Below, in pieces: positions 39,636 to 53,000 of a stretch of DNA of 64,000 nucleotides. The notes below the pieces were generated by a model, which was not told where the DNA came from, made no database searches, and was given only the letters and a program-made list of their open reading frames with translations. The position numbers and the translations under genes were made by a program. The DNA lies in assembly GCF_030936135.1 (NCBI RefSeq), contig NC_082603.1, forward strand, positions 26,502,880 through 26,566,879. Direction: 5' to 3'. The stretch comes from Gavia stellata. Lineage: Eukaryota; Chordata; Aves; Gaviiformes; Gaviidae. Within the stretch, counting starts at the first letter, position 1. Every line of letters begins with the position of its first letter.

Positions 39636-41056
39636 TCCATGTAAAAATATACATCTGGTACACAAGATTAAAAAAAATAGGTTTTCACAATAAAATAAGT
39701 GCTTTGAGCACTAAAAATTCACTTGTGCACTTTAATGTTGGCCTAAATATTTACATTTTCTAGCCACATCCCCTTCCCACACCAAAAACGAGCAAACCCC
39801 AGATTATAAATATCAGCTGTGTCCGGTACACAAAACTTTCCCCGAAAAAGGGCAGGAAACACAAAGATAACAATGCTGTGGCTCAGACAATTCAATTTTA
39901 ACTCCCCAAAAACAGTAAAAAAAGACTTCAACTCTTGTCAAAAGAAAAATGCACAGGGAACACAACACTAGTTATCAGGCGTTGCAAGCAAAAGGGGAAG
40001 AAATTTTGAGATGTGATACCTTTCAGGGGAATAATGGCACAGATCAGGTAGCAATAGCATGCTTTCAAAAGGTCAAAAGGGTTTAAGAAGGACTAATTTT
40101 GCCTTTTTGGAAGAACAGGGTAGATTAGATGGCTCTTAAAGTCCTTCTCCACCTGATTTACTATGCTGTAGGGTTGGATAATGGAAAAACAACAATTTCT
40201 ACAGCCAGCATCTGCTGATCTTGAGCCAAGACAACATGTCAGGAAATGCTGACATGTTGAAAATACTGTTTTCTGGCAACAGTTTCTTTCCACCACTTCC
40301 TGAGTCTTTCTCAGGTAGACTGTGCTGGTCACGCTGAAAAGTGGCCTAGTTCACCTCCTCTGTCATGGGGCCACCTTGCCATTAGTCCAAGCAGTGTTGG
40401 ATGCATCTTAGAACATCATGAAGTCCCCTCTGCCAAGCATGAAAAATCCCTTGGAGGGAAAAATGGTCCCTTTAGTAAAGCATGAATTAGGGCAGAAGGA
40501 GAGACATTCATAGCTCATCGTTAAAAACAGTACATCAGCAACTAACCATGTGAAAGCACCTGAGATCAAATGCAGAGTTGATCTCAGGTGTTATCACAAA
40601 CCCACTGCATGTGGGAAAGGTCACAGGCATTACTTGGTAGCCAAGGTCGCACCTGCTCACAGGGCAGGAATCAGTAATAAAACATATGGTGATCAGTGTA
40701 GCTGAGGACAAAACAAGAGGAAAGGTAGCTGAAGGGATCTTATCAGGCGTGGGATTGAGTCTTAGAAACCAGAGTGTGCAAAAGTCAACCAAACTTGCCT
40801 CATTGCCCTGTAAGTCAGTGGCTTTCTAAGACAGGAGCCATACAACAGAGACTGGGATCTATAAGCAAAAAAATCTGTCCAGAGATGCTTGGCAAGCTCA
40901 GGATTTGGCCCTGGCCTGAAGGGGCTCTTCTGCAGTATTCATAGTTCATTGAGTTGAAATGCCCAGAGTGAGTCCTTGGGAAGAGGTCTCTCACCACAGG
41001 GTGTATTATCCCATCGGACTCCAAATGAGCCAGCTGAGTTCGCCTGCCAAAATGCT
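39636..41056 (-). other. MOB3C: Likely MOB3C 3' untranslated region
   Basis: Extent inferred from the stop codon at 41059-41057 and the candidate poly(A) signals. No coding potential seen. A short stretch at 40110-40175 resembles a CR1 tail on the plus strand. Confidence 0.35.
40110..40175 (+). mobile_element. Possible CR1 3' tail remnant
   Basis: The stretch GGGTAGATTAGATGGCTC, then a segment like AAGTCCTTCTCCACCTGA, resembles the ending of bird CR1 copies (TAGATTAGATGATCTC and GGTCCCTTCCAACC). It is short and degenerate. Confidence 0.35.
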
Positions 41057-41086
41057 TCAGTGGCAAATTCGTTCTGTCATTTCTTT
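41057..41086 (-). CDS. MOB3C: MOB3C terminal coding micro-exon (30 nt)
   Basis: Encodes only KEMTERICH and a TGA stop. The acceptor is ...CCCTTCAATGCAG. The nine residues match the end of the MOB3 family exactly in pattern, and the phase-0 start fits the donor at 45367. It is too short to stand out as an open frame, and without it the protein would run on into intron sequence. Confidence 0.93.
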   Translation of the reverse strand, partial: KEMTERICH

Positions 41087-44000
41087 CTGCATTGAAGGGA
41101 GAGAGAAAAGAAAGACACAGTAAGTGCAAAGGACAGGTTTCAGTAGAGTGACATGTCAGGCAGTTTGGTAGGTGTCCAAAAACAACCCAAGGAAGTGGCC
41201 ATGGGAGTCTCAGGGAGCGTTTCTCTATTTCCCATGCCACCGCTCCTGCGAACTGCTCTGCCTCAGCAGCTCCTTCCTAGCATCCTCCTCGGTCTCTGTG
41301 GCACAAGGTTATTTTGGCCATGCCCTAGCTTTGCAAGCAGTCCATGGAAAGGGCATTGGCTGAGATCTTGAAAGACGCAGGTCCTGTTCCTGACTCAGCC
41401 ACGGAGCAGCCAGACAAAGCAGTACTGCTCTCGGAGCCTCTCTTTGCAGCTGCCTAGGGAGACAGGACACGGAGCTGCTCCTGGCTCTCACTCCAGGAGG
41501 TGACAACAGCTCACCCAAAGGACCTGTGGTTTTGGCAAGGGATCCCACAGTCACACTGCAACGCAAATGAGTGCTAATAACAGACGGCCACAGGAAACCT
41601 CCTGCAAGAGCGAGCTCTGTTTAGGCTAACAGACCATTTTCTTTAGCCAGGATGGTGTCATGCCAGCTGCATTAGGAAGGTGTCAAGCTTTCAGCTGGTG
41701 GAAGATGGTATTTGTCCTTGCCTTAGGGAGCTCAACTAATAGCTTGCAAATCATGCACATTGCTGCAGCAAGGAAAGTCTAATTCTCTCTCTGGCTTATC
41801 AGGTTCATGGCTTGTGAATCTGCGTGTGCACACAGACCCCCTCACACACCCCGGAGAAAGGTTTGCGCATTAAAGTGTACTCCCAAAATAGATCAGAAGT
41901 AGGACTGGTCTGTGGAGAAGGAAGGATGCAACTCTGAAAAAAGGAGAACTAGGAAAGTAGGATGGCCCTTGAGTAACCCTATAAAAGGCCCTTTAGTGAT
42001 CTAACCGATGGGGACAGAAGCTGCAATCTCAGCTCTTCAGTGCTGAGAGCTTTGTTTTTAAAATCCATCAGGGGAGAGTGGCAAAGAGAGGGATTCTCTG
42101 TAGGAGTAACATGCAAAATCACTCGAGCGCAGAACCCTGCCCTCAGATGAAAAGCTGATGCTCTGCCACAAAATCACATTGCGAATGGGAAGTGTTGCAA
42201 ACATCTCAGGAGGAAGAAGAGGCGGGGTGAGAAGACTGTGAACATCCTCTTGAAATAGCATCCAGCCCACCCCACTAGCACAGGACCACGCACAAAAGCA
42301 GCCTTGAAAGGGATGGGTTGGGGGCGGCCAGTGGACTGCCAAGCCGCCTGCAAGCTCCTCAGGCTGGCCCCAAATGTCCAAGATATTCATCACGCCCTGA
42401 AAAGCCCCACAGCTCTGCCTTGGTACGTAACCAGCTGGACCTCTGCCAGTGCTGCTGCACAGCACCATGACCTGCCCTTGGCAAGGATGCAAGTGCGCAG
42501 CTTCTCTCTGCCCCCGTATTTCTTGATTTGTTAAGAGGGTGAATCACTGCCTTTCGCTAGTTCTGCCTGTACAAAGGATCTATCTCATTCTTGGCTCCCA
42601 AGATTTGCTGCTAAGAAATCACGTCCCAGAGAAGCTTGGCAAAAGGGAAACTACAGCAGCAAAGGGAAATTCAGCCAGAGGCAGGCTTCAAAACCAAGAA
42701 CTCCTTCATCCCACAATCCCTGTAATTTTTCTAAGCTATTTGGGCATAACAGGATATTTTCTGGCTGGGGAGGTGCTGGTTTTTTTCTTTATTCTTACTC
42801 CTGAATCTGAAAGCTGGGGCTCCTCAGTAGAAAGCCCACATCTGGAAAGCTCCAACCATAATACAGCACTCAGACCTGCTGTCCTGCTCCAGATGTGCTC
42901 CCTCCACATGCTTGGTGGCCTTCCATAGTCATGTGCAGGGAACAGGCAACTCTGCAGGGCAGGAGTCTCCTCTGTCATGGGATTCATGTGGACTAACTCT
43001 GGCCATCTAAACGCAAGTTTACAACAGTTGTCTGGGTTCATGAGGCAGTCAAGAGAGACTGAACCTCTCAAGGACAGTTCATCTCATCCCTACTGAGAGA
43101 TTATCACCTTTCTGCAAACCTTGAGAAACTGCAAAAACTAAACCCTGCAGTCTTAGCCTAAAATGAAGGCAGATGCAACACATTGTCTGTCCTTAAATGC
43201 CAAACCAGCTGATGAATCCTTCAGGACTTAAAAACAGGGCAACAGCTACAGTGCAGCCCAGTGAGAAGAGGAATGAGCAAAGCAAGTCACTGGTGCTCTG
43301 CCCTGGGCTGGGGAGAGTAATTAGCCACAGGAAAGTGGACTGAGGTCAAGTTTAAAGCGCTGCAGAATTTGGATGTTACTATTTGTACGTCTTCATAAGT
43401 GCTGCTGAAGCAAAGCCAGAACAGCATGAATGCCGGGCTCCCCACATGCTCCACAGCACAATGAACCAAAGCCACACCAGGCTTCCGGGGACTCATTGGA
43501 GAGTCCCTGGGATGCACATGAAGAAAATTCCCATTATTGCTTTCCCTGCCTGCAGCAGAGAGAAATGCTGTTGCAAACTACTGGATCAATTCTAACCCGT
43601 GCAGACTTTGGGACTTATGGCAGTGTCAAGCTGCAGCCTTCCTGGGGTAACAGCACGGCCAGAAGGACCACTTGCAGTATTTGAAAGTTGTTCATAAGCT
43701 GCAGCTACTTGTCCCTCCCTCCTCAACTCAGCATTGCATCCTGGACACAGCCGTCCTCTGGTTGCAGGACACTCTCATACACACCTACAGCAAGTCATTG
43801 TCTGAGGGAAGGAGGTCTCCCATGTGGTTGGGTCTGCTTGGGGCATGGATGCCAGGCAATAAGCACACCAAGAAATGAGAAGCAGATAGACCAGAGGTAA
43901 ATATGTCTCATTTCCTTGTAGTTTAACCCTGGTTGCATCACACGGGAAAAATCTGTTCATCTTAGATTCATCCAGACCCATAAATCATCTCATGTTGCAT

Positions 44001-47000
44001 GTGAGTCACTGGCATTGAAAGCCTATTTAGCAATGTCAGCCTCTGCTTTGGCTATTAGGTGCTAATTATTTACATTAGCAAGCGTCAGTCAACAGGAGAT
44101 GACACCATTATGGGCTGTACATCAATGCTAAAGATTTTTGTCATGAGGAGCGGTGATGAGGAAGACTTAACAGAAGACAGAGTGATGCTGAGCTGCCACT
44201 TTCTGGAGCTAAGGGCCATTGTGATAATATAGGTCACAATCAAACTCTACAAAATAATTGAAGTAGATGCTGTTGTCATTCCAGTCTCCCCTGACTAGAT
44301 CATCATGTCTCCATCCCCCCAAATCATGATCAGAGCAGACAGGCAGTAAATGGACGGAGACAAATGGAAGTAGAGGAATAAAACGCTTAGCACTTAGGGG
44401 CAGGGGCACCCCCGCCCCCAGATACTCCTAAACAGGCAACTCATGCTGGGACTTTTCTCAGCTCTTTCTCTCTCTGGGATTACCTCCTCTTGGTCTTCCC
44501 TGGCTCTCTGCTGCTGGATACGGCCTTTTCTGCGACCCAGCCCTTATCACAGCATGCTAACTACTGGGTTCCCTATTAATTCTTCTCCCCATTGCTACAT
44601 GTCCTCCCTAGGTCAGACCACACTCAACCTTGCCTGTGACACACTTGCTTGTCTTACAAAACTAACTATGTGCATTTTCTAGTTTATGTGCCCAGGCTGT
44701 CTGGCCTCTCCTTCCCACCAGTCCTGCTGTTTTCAAGTACTCTCACTCTCTGCCTGGCTAATTGCTTCCCAAGGGAGGCTGCAGAGAAACTTGGAGCTCC
44801 AGCGAGGCCTCTCCAGCTTGGCCTCTATAGCTGTTGTCTGGAGCTGCATGTCTTATTGGGGCTTGCCTCCCTGCAGTCTCATTGTAATTCACACTAGGAT
44901 CTCAAGCAGGGACCTTAATCCACTAATAGGCAAACTCAAGACTGTGGAGAGGAGACTTGGGCTTAAATCTGACCCCTGAAAGCCACGTGGACACAACTGG
45001 CTGGAAACACTTTGATGTGCAAATTGCATTAAAGCTACCAAGACAGTATAGAGGGACACTATGTTACGGTGCTCCTGAGGATATTGATGACCGATTCATA
45101 GGCATGGCAGCAGAGGCAAAGTTTAAGGAGGGTTTTCAAAGGGTAAAGGGTTTCCTCAGTGTTGCTGGGAAATTCTCTCTGAGAACACTAAGGCTGATGG
45201 TTACAGGACAGAAAACATGGGTGGGCTTCTGAGGTAGGGTGGCTGAAAGAGTCTACAGAGGGTGACTGCACTGCTCAGAGTCCAGCCCCCACCTGAATCT
45301 ACCAGTGCTGTGTTCAGCCCACACCACTCTCATCCCCTCCACCTCCCCATCCCTGGGGCATCCTTACCAAAGGCTCCAGCTCCCGATGGTCAACGAGGCT
45401 GAACTCCCTGATGAAGTAGTAAAAGTGCTTGTAGCAGGTGTTGACATGAGCCTCAGCACCCATGTTGATGATGCTGTCAAAGTGGTGGATGTAGACATGG
45501 ACAAAGACACGGAAGAGGCGGGTGAGGATCTTAGTGCAAACTTGCTGGAACTGCTTGGGGAAGGGAACACCTGCAAAGCAGAAGCAAGTTGGAAGCCATT
45601 TGACCATTTCCAAAAAAAAACTACTAGTGTTTAAATGTCACTGTCATGCTTAACAGGCAGTCATGGATGATGAGGAAAGACTCCCTTGGCCAATGCCAAG
45701 AGCAACAGCTACACCAGGGCAAGGTGCCATCTAGCTCTCCCCACGTACTTCCTCATTGCCCAACTAGCAATTTCACACAGGCGTGGTCTGAAGATTTGGG
45801 GAGTTGCCCTAGGAGAGAAAATTTCTCATCCGGTGGAGGGGACCACATCTCTCCACATCTGGCTTTTTCCAGAGCAATCAGACAGAGGATCCTTCTGCCC
45901 TCTCTCCCTGCCTTTCCCCTACAAGCCTGTGCAGGCACAGCATAAGTCAAATTGTATTTACCCAGGTCCATGAACCTCCAGCTAAACCTCCAACTAAACC
46001 TCCTCCCAGCAGAAAAGATACCTTCCCTGGTCCTCTGAATCAAAAGCATGGTTCATACTGTTTTTCTTCCTCCACACACCCTCAAACATCACTTCTGATG
46101 CATCAACAGAAACAGGTGGGGTTTCTACCTTTATTCCTGATCCTTGTTTCAAACAAATGTCTCATTAAACAGGAAGAAAACTGCTCATCTTAATGATGCT
46201 TAGGTTGTAATTTCATTGCACCTGTATGATGCTCCCTCCTGAGATGTCCTCCCAGGTTGTTCAAGAGCAGGACCCACCACACATTGCTCTATACTTTTAG
46301 CCTTGTCCAACAGAAGGACACAATTTTATACTCTACATTTCCATCCTTTTCTAAATGGACTGCTATCACAGTGAAAATCTCAGAGGTGTGGTACAGTCAG
46401 TGTCAGCAAGCTTGGGGTAAATCTCTAAAGGAAACATGGCTTTGAAACCCCGAACATATTTTTGGGAGGAGGAAAATGAAACAACTGGAATTTTTTTTCC
46501 TGAAGCTTCTTCCTCTCCCCTGAGCAATTCAATGCAAATTTGCAAAGAACAAAATAAAAACCTCCCTTCCCACGGTTGTACCAGCCACTTCCCTTAGCTT
46601 CTTACTAATGCAGCACATCATAACCTCTTAAAAATCTTTCCAAATAATCTCCGCTCAACCATGGCCAACCATGGCCACACATTTTGCACTGTGGAAAGCA
46701 TCAGCAAATCTCTTTTAGCTAAAAAAATTTAAAATGGTAATTTTATCTTTGAATCTTTCTCATCAGCCTCTCTAGGCTATTAAACTATTTTTCCCAAAGG
46801 CTCCTGGCAGTTTTGTTTCCCAGCAGCAGTGCCATGCCCCTCTCCTCTGTGGGTGGCAAATGCAAAGGATCTGTCCCTCCAACATCACACATAGAGCCTG
46901 TGTTTTCAATGGCCAGGGTTCGGCGGGTGTTGGGTTCAGTATCGCTGCACTCACAACAGGAAATTATCTTTGGTCTAAAACAGCATCACACTCAGCCCAG

Positions 47001-50000
47001 CCGAGTCTCGCTTTGCTTCATGCACAGCGTAGGTGCAGCGGACAGGGCAGAAGCGCGTGTGCTCGTGCCACAGGTGGATGTTCCAGCCACCACTTGGAGG
47101 AAGACACGTATCTCGGCTCAGCGTCGCACGAACACAGAGAGGTGGTTTTAAGACTGATTCGTGGCCGCTGCTCTTGCATACCACAAGCACGTGCAGCCCC
47201 AGGGCTGCTCCTGCAGCAGGGACCTCGGCATAACCCATTTCACTGCCATCTGTAGCAGATCCTGTTAGGACTTTTGGGGAAAGGTGTTTGCATCTGGCAA
47301 AGTACAACCAGGCTGTCCCCACGCCAGCAACTTAGAGATGGTATTGGAGAGCTGCTTCTGCCCTGCACCCATGACTGCGGAGCTCTCCTTGCCTGTCAGT
47401 CTGCTAAGGGCAGGGATCAGAGAGAGATCTCTGGGTTTCCGTGCAGTCAGGAGGGACACGGTGCTTTATCAACAGCTTCATTTAAGCTGTTTGCACTGCG
47501 TGAGAATTTGCTGAGCAAATAAAAGTCCTAATCACCCAGCTGGGGACTCAAATATGCCGTTAGGGTGGCCCCTGCAGACCAGCTTTGAAGAACCAGTCAG
47601 GAAACATTTTTTTAATAAAGAAAAATTAATCATGGCAAGTAATTCCTGATGAGTGCACGTCGCTGGGCCCTGGCTGGGGAATACATGCTGTTCCGAACAG
47701 CCTGGCTCCCAGGGACCAGAGGTGAGCAGTCGCTGCCAGGAACTCAGCAAAATGCCAGCAGGCAGACAGCGATGCATTTGTTGCCTCCAGCTTGTCTCCT
47801 GTCCCACTTGCCTAGTGCCTCCTCCAGTCAAAGCAGACAGCAAGGAAGAAATCAGACCTGACCAGCCACTGGGAATTTATCACCAAACTGCGAAGAGTGA
47901 TAGTGAAGGAAAGCAGCAAACCTCAATCCAGTCCTGAGCTGAGAGAGAAATAAGATCAGACAGTGAACAGCAGATCAAAAGGATCTCAAACTCCCAGGGC
48001 TGATAGCGTGTGTGGTCCAGATAGTGCTATTAGATGAGCCACTACAGAGCTGGCAGATGGTGACAAGTGGTTTTCCACTGCTTTTGTCCTAAGGTTAGCT
48101 AGGATCTATCCTATAAATCAGTTGCCAGCAAGTCTTCATGGACATGCTGGCAGCTGAGAAACTTAGAGGGGCAGACACCTCCAGCTACATCCTGGGTTTT
48201 CCAAAAGCATCTCTTGCATCAAAGAACAGAGATGTAGCATAAATCTTGTGGCCGTCGGCAACTATGGGAGCTGGTGAGCTACTCTATACTAATGACGCCT
48301 AGAAAGATATTAGCAAGCTTCCAGGACCTACAAGTACCCTTCTGGGCTACCCCACCGCTGTACTTTCATATGAACCCTGCGGCAGCATCACCTCCTGGGA
48401 GGTGAAGCTGGGCTGCTCTTCTTTGTGTCCATCGCAAGGTGTCAGTGTGTGGCCATCCCCTCCAGACATGGCCAGGCTGTAGTGGTGGCTAGCTGTCGCT
48501 AATGGACTTCTACAGGTCACCCCTCACCCTACCATGTCATGACACCACCATTCACTGTGGTCCTTTGAGTCCAGGGATCATTGGGGTCTGGCTCTGGCTC
48601 TTTCTCCCCGCGTCACCCCTCTCGCTTGCACACATGCCCACGGAAGCACGGGCAGCCCCAGCAGCACAGGGCACAACCCTGGGCCCTCTGGTTCTGCTTC
48701 CCCTCCCGGTGCTGCAGCCACGTTTGCGCCTCCTGTGCCAGGACCCTCAATACAGGCTACGGATGCTCGACTGGACCCTACATCTGGCACAGAGCCTGCA
48801 CCAGTTGATCAAAGCGCTTCCCTGCGGGAAGGAAGCAGGGCGGATATCTGATAAGCAGGTTGCCTCCACCAGCAGCAGTCGTGCCTCACTGCTGATCTCC
48901 AGTAAGAAAGCAACCCACGGCAGCCCCAGCAGGCACTGGCCACGCTGGTGAGGAGCTGGAGAAATTCCCCATCCCCTCGCCCAGAACTGAAAGGGAAGGG
49001 CTCTCCAGTAAACGCTGCATCTGACCAACCCGGGGAGAGCAGCAGAAAGATGTGGCACAAATACGGCTTGCCCTGGGTCACAGCTGCTGGCGCAGCGGAT
49101 GTCCAGCAGACAACGCATGTGACATCCTCTCCAGCACACGAGGGGACACAGCGAGAGCAGGCTGTGCCTCCTCCCTGCAGCCAGGCGCGCATTGCAGCCA
49201 GCACATCCCGGCAAGGGGAAAGCCCTGGAACAGGGATCTCGGCACTAGCCACACACCTACCCTGCCCTTGCAGATGTTTAGTTTTAAATCGAGCAGCCAG
49301 GCCCCCCGTACGTTCACGTTGAAGCCATCCTGACTGCTACGAGGGGTCACCGTGACAGCAAGTGTGGACCAATGGGGCCCGTTCCCCAAGCGTCTGGGGC
49401 AGCAGACTGCTGCCCTCATGGCTCCCACCTCCCTGCCAGGCTGGGCCAGGCAGATCAGCGTTACAGCCGGCAGCAGAGAGACCCCATTAGTGGCCAATGC
49501 ACTGATAAGCGGCACTTGGGAGCGGGGCAGTGGTGGACCTTGCTTGAGGGACTTTCTCCATCTCGGAGGTGGTGCATGGAGGCACAAACTAGCAGGAGTA
49601 GCAGCTTGATGAGAAGACGGGATGAGGCTGGTGGGACTGACTCTGCATGGCTGAGATGACCTCTTAGCAGAAGTATGGCAGGCCAGGGCAAAGTCAGGAT
49701 GGAACCCCAAGTTTTGACAAATCACCCTGGCAGGGTGATGCTGCTTGGGTTTGTTTTATCCTCCCCAGCCCTACAAACATGGGGACCCAGCAATGCCATC
49801 CCAGTGCGTCCCACTGATGCTGGTCCCAACTGCCCCAAGGGACAGCAGAACACCACAAAACCCATCTGGGCTGATTTGAAGGCGTTGAATTACCTTTATA
49901 TTTAAATCAGTGGTGCTCACCATCCAGCAACCTTGGAGGAAGCAGCAGCAAACTCACAATCTAGGCCCCCTCTGATTGTTCTTGCATGATGAGTGATGAG

Positions 50001-53000
50001 GAGGGGACCACAGGATGCAATGTGAGCTCGCTCAGGTGCTGGGAAAAACATTTATATACAAGGTCAGCTTTTTTTCTCCACCCATGGTCACAGGCATGTG
50101 CTACCCAGACGCTGCACACAGACCAGCCAGCCGGCGGCTGGGAGCATCGCCTGTCCCAGGGCGGAAACGCAGCCTAATCCCAGGAGGAGTGGAGCAGAGC
50201 AGCCGTCCACCGCGGCAGAAAAGGGAGAACCTTACCCATACTCCAAGCCAGGGCAAAAGCTATAAGTAGAGCAGGTACAATTTCACTCACTGCAGCGCAG
50301 TCAGGGCGCTGGCAAGCGGCGTGACACACTGCCCTGAAATGAATTAGCACTTTCAGTTTATCTTGGATGTTTTGCTTGAAAACCCCAAGATGTGATTTAA
50401 TGCTCCGAGAAGTCTGTTTTCCCCACTCTGTGCTGATTGCTTCAAAACATAAGGAAACCATGTGGGACCATGTGTAAAAGGAAATGAAAATGAGAGGTAA
50501 CAAAGTGCCTGTGCGTACGGTAAGGGACTACGAATGGCTCTTGGATCTTTCCTGCCATCTCCCCCATCCGTAACCCTTATGCTCCAGCCAATTTAATTTT
50601 TTCATGATGAATCAGTACTGGGAAGCTATTTTGATTCTTGGCAATGGTATTTTTTTCCTCTGCAAAAGCAGTAATTCAATGAACTACATGATGAATTGTT
50701 GTTGTTGTTATTATTTCTCAATTCCATTTTGGCCACTGTGGTGTTTGGTGATTCATTTTTTCCTAAAAATAAGTCTTTAAAGCCCCATTTAAAACTAATG
50801 GCATGATGGCAGCTGCAAGCTGGTGTGGTGTTAATTTTGGAAGAAAATAAGCAGAAAAAAAAGACAAATCACGTGAAAAATAGCCAGCTGAGAGAACGAC
50901 AATAATTAGCTGAATTCTGAACATTTTTCTCCCATTGTTATGGGGAGAAAGTATCGGATAATTTCACACCAAGTTTTCTCTGTTTTTTATAATTGTTTTG
51001 GGACCACGCTTGAATGGCAGAGCTTGAGTTTTGAAAAGCTTTCCAAGAACTGTTCCAAAATATCCTGTGACTGATGCTCTTTAGAGCCGCAGGCACATTT
51101 GGCAGAGAGCACGGGGTGTTTCCGGCGCTGGGTCTGGTCCAAACCTTGCATCTGCACTGATTTAATACCGGAGAGGTTTCAGCAGCCGTGATGGTGCTGA
51201 TGTAGGACGCCTGGCCTTGTGCAACCGGCAGCCTGGTGCTGGGCTGACTGGTGCAGACGCAACCGACTGCCACGGGCCCGGCAAACCCTATCCACCCAAC
51301 CCTCCTCCCCAGTGTGCTACTGCCCAGCAGCAGCTCCCTAAAACCAGGCACCACGCGGCAGAATGATTACTGGGAGGAGCTAATCTTTTCCAGGTGGTAA
51401 TTTGTTCATGTGGCCACTAACTGAAGAAATCTACTGATACAGTTTTACCAGCTGGTAAAAATACACCTGTAGAATCATTTATTCTTCTCCCTGCATGGGA
51501 GAATGCTTATTCTCCATTTAAATGTATTTTTCAGGACAGCTACATTGGTCAAAAGAGTGGAAACAGAGCGCTAGCAGATGCAAACTGATACGGGTCGTCT
51601 AGGAAACTGCTGCTGCTGTAGATTTATAGTGATCAGGTTGGCATAGCTCACCCCATGCAGGGATTTGTCTCATCTTGACTGGCAGACAAACGGGTTTCTG
51701 CTCCAGAGCAAGGATTATACAGCAAAGCCTTTAAGTGGGACCGAGCCCTGCAGGTGAATTTCCCTGGGGATGGGGAAGACGCAGTATCTCCCCCCAAGCC
51801 TTGCTGTGGTACGGAGAGGGCTTGGCAGCCTCCCCGGCCCCATTAAACCACCATGGGGATTTTCTACTGGTGCAAATCCGACTGCTGTGGTCCTGCTGGT
51901 TAACTCTGCCAGGTCACAAGCTGTCTGCTGGTGTTGGACTCCCTTGCTGCCATTTTGGATGTCGGCTGCCCCTCCAGCCTCGCTGCAGAGCCTGCACAAG
52001 CTCTGCATCACACAGTTTGGCTAAATCGAAGGTGTTTGTCACCCAGCTTGCTCTGGTCCCCTCCCACCTCTACAGCTCTGACACGTGCTGAAGGACCAGA
52101 TGCTTTAGTGGTACAAATCAGCCCAGCTGTGTTCTGGTCACTGGATTTGTGCCCATTTACCCCAGCCAAAGTCTCCCCTGTAACGCCAAAGGACCCTGTG
52201 AGGCCACAAGCCAGGGAACCATCTCTGCTCATTTCCAGCTGAGCCTCTCACCACACGGTGAAGGATTTCCCCACTCTGACCCATGAAATACCTCCCCCTT
52301 AACTGTCAGGACAGCCCTGAGTGAGTGAGCCCTGCTGAATCATGTACTGCTTCAGGCTTTGTAGCTTTTGGATGGAGAGGAAAAAAAAAAAGTCTGTTTT
52401 CTCTGTGGTCAGGTGGCCTTAGCCAGGGAAATCTTTGCGCTGGGAGTTTTATTGCACATGGCAAAGAGGTGCCGGGAGGGAAAGCTGAGATGCACACAGC
52501 TCATGAAATGCCCGCTGAGATGGTGGTCAGCCACACCAGTGGACCTCTCCAGTGTGCGCAGGAGTAGAACAAACCTTCATGCTAAATCCCATCTCTACTG
52601 CTAATATTGAAGAGCCTCACTTCAACCCTAAAGCATGAAATTTATAATTTCCACCCATCACCTCATCAGACTCATTTCCCCTCCTGAAAACAGCTCACAC
52701 CTCTCCTGGGTCCTCTCGGTGCCTTATTCCCCTTGTCCTAGCTCTTTTCATAAGGGGCTGGCTCTTTAGGAGGGAGGCTGAGCACCTCCTTTGCTTACCC
52801 TGGCCGCTGTCCCCGAGCCCTGCATCCCTCCCTGCGCATCCCCCAGCCTCTCCCATCATCAGTCACGGCAACAAGGAGCAGCCCGTCAGGAGCAGGCGGA
52901 TGTGACATTTCCCTTTGGCCAAACACCTCCATCTTCTGAAATGCCAGAGCTGCCGAGCAATTACCCGGCACACAAGGCAGGCCGGTGAAAGGCAGATAAT

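Noticed and set aside
42960-42980. Minus-strand MTEETPA as the MOB3C C-terminus
   Set aside because: No acceptor precedes it and the sequence departs from the family after three residues. The exon at 41086-41057 fits fully.
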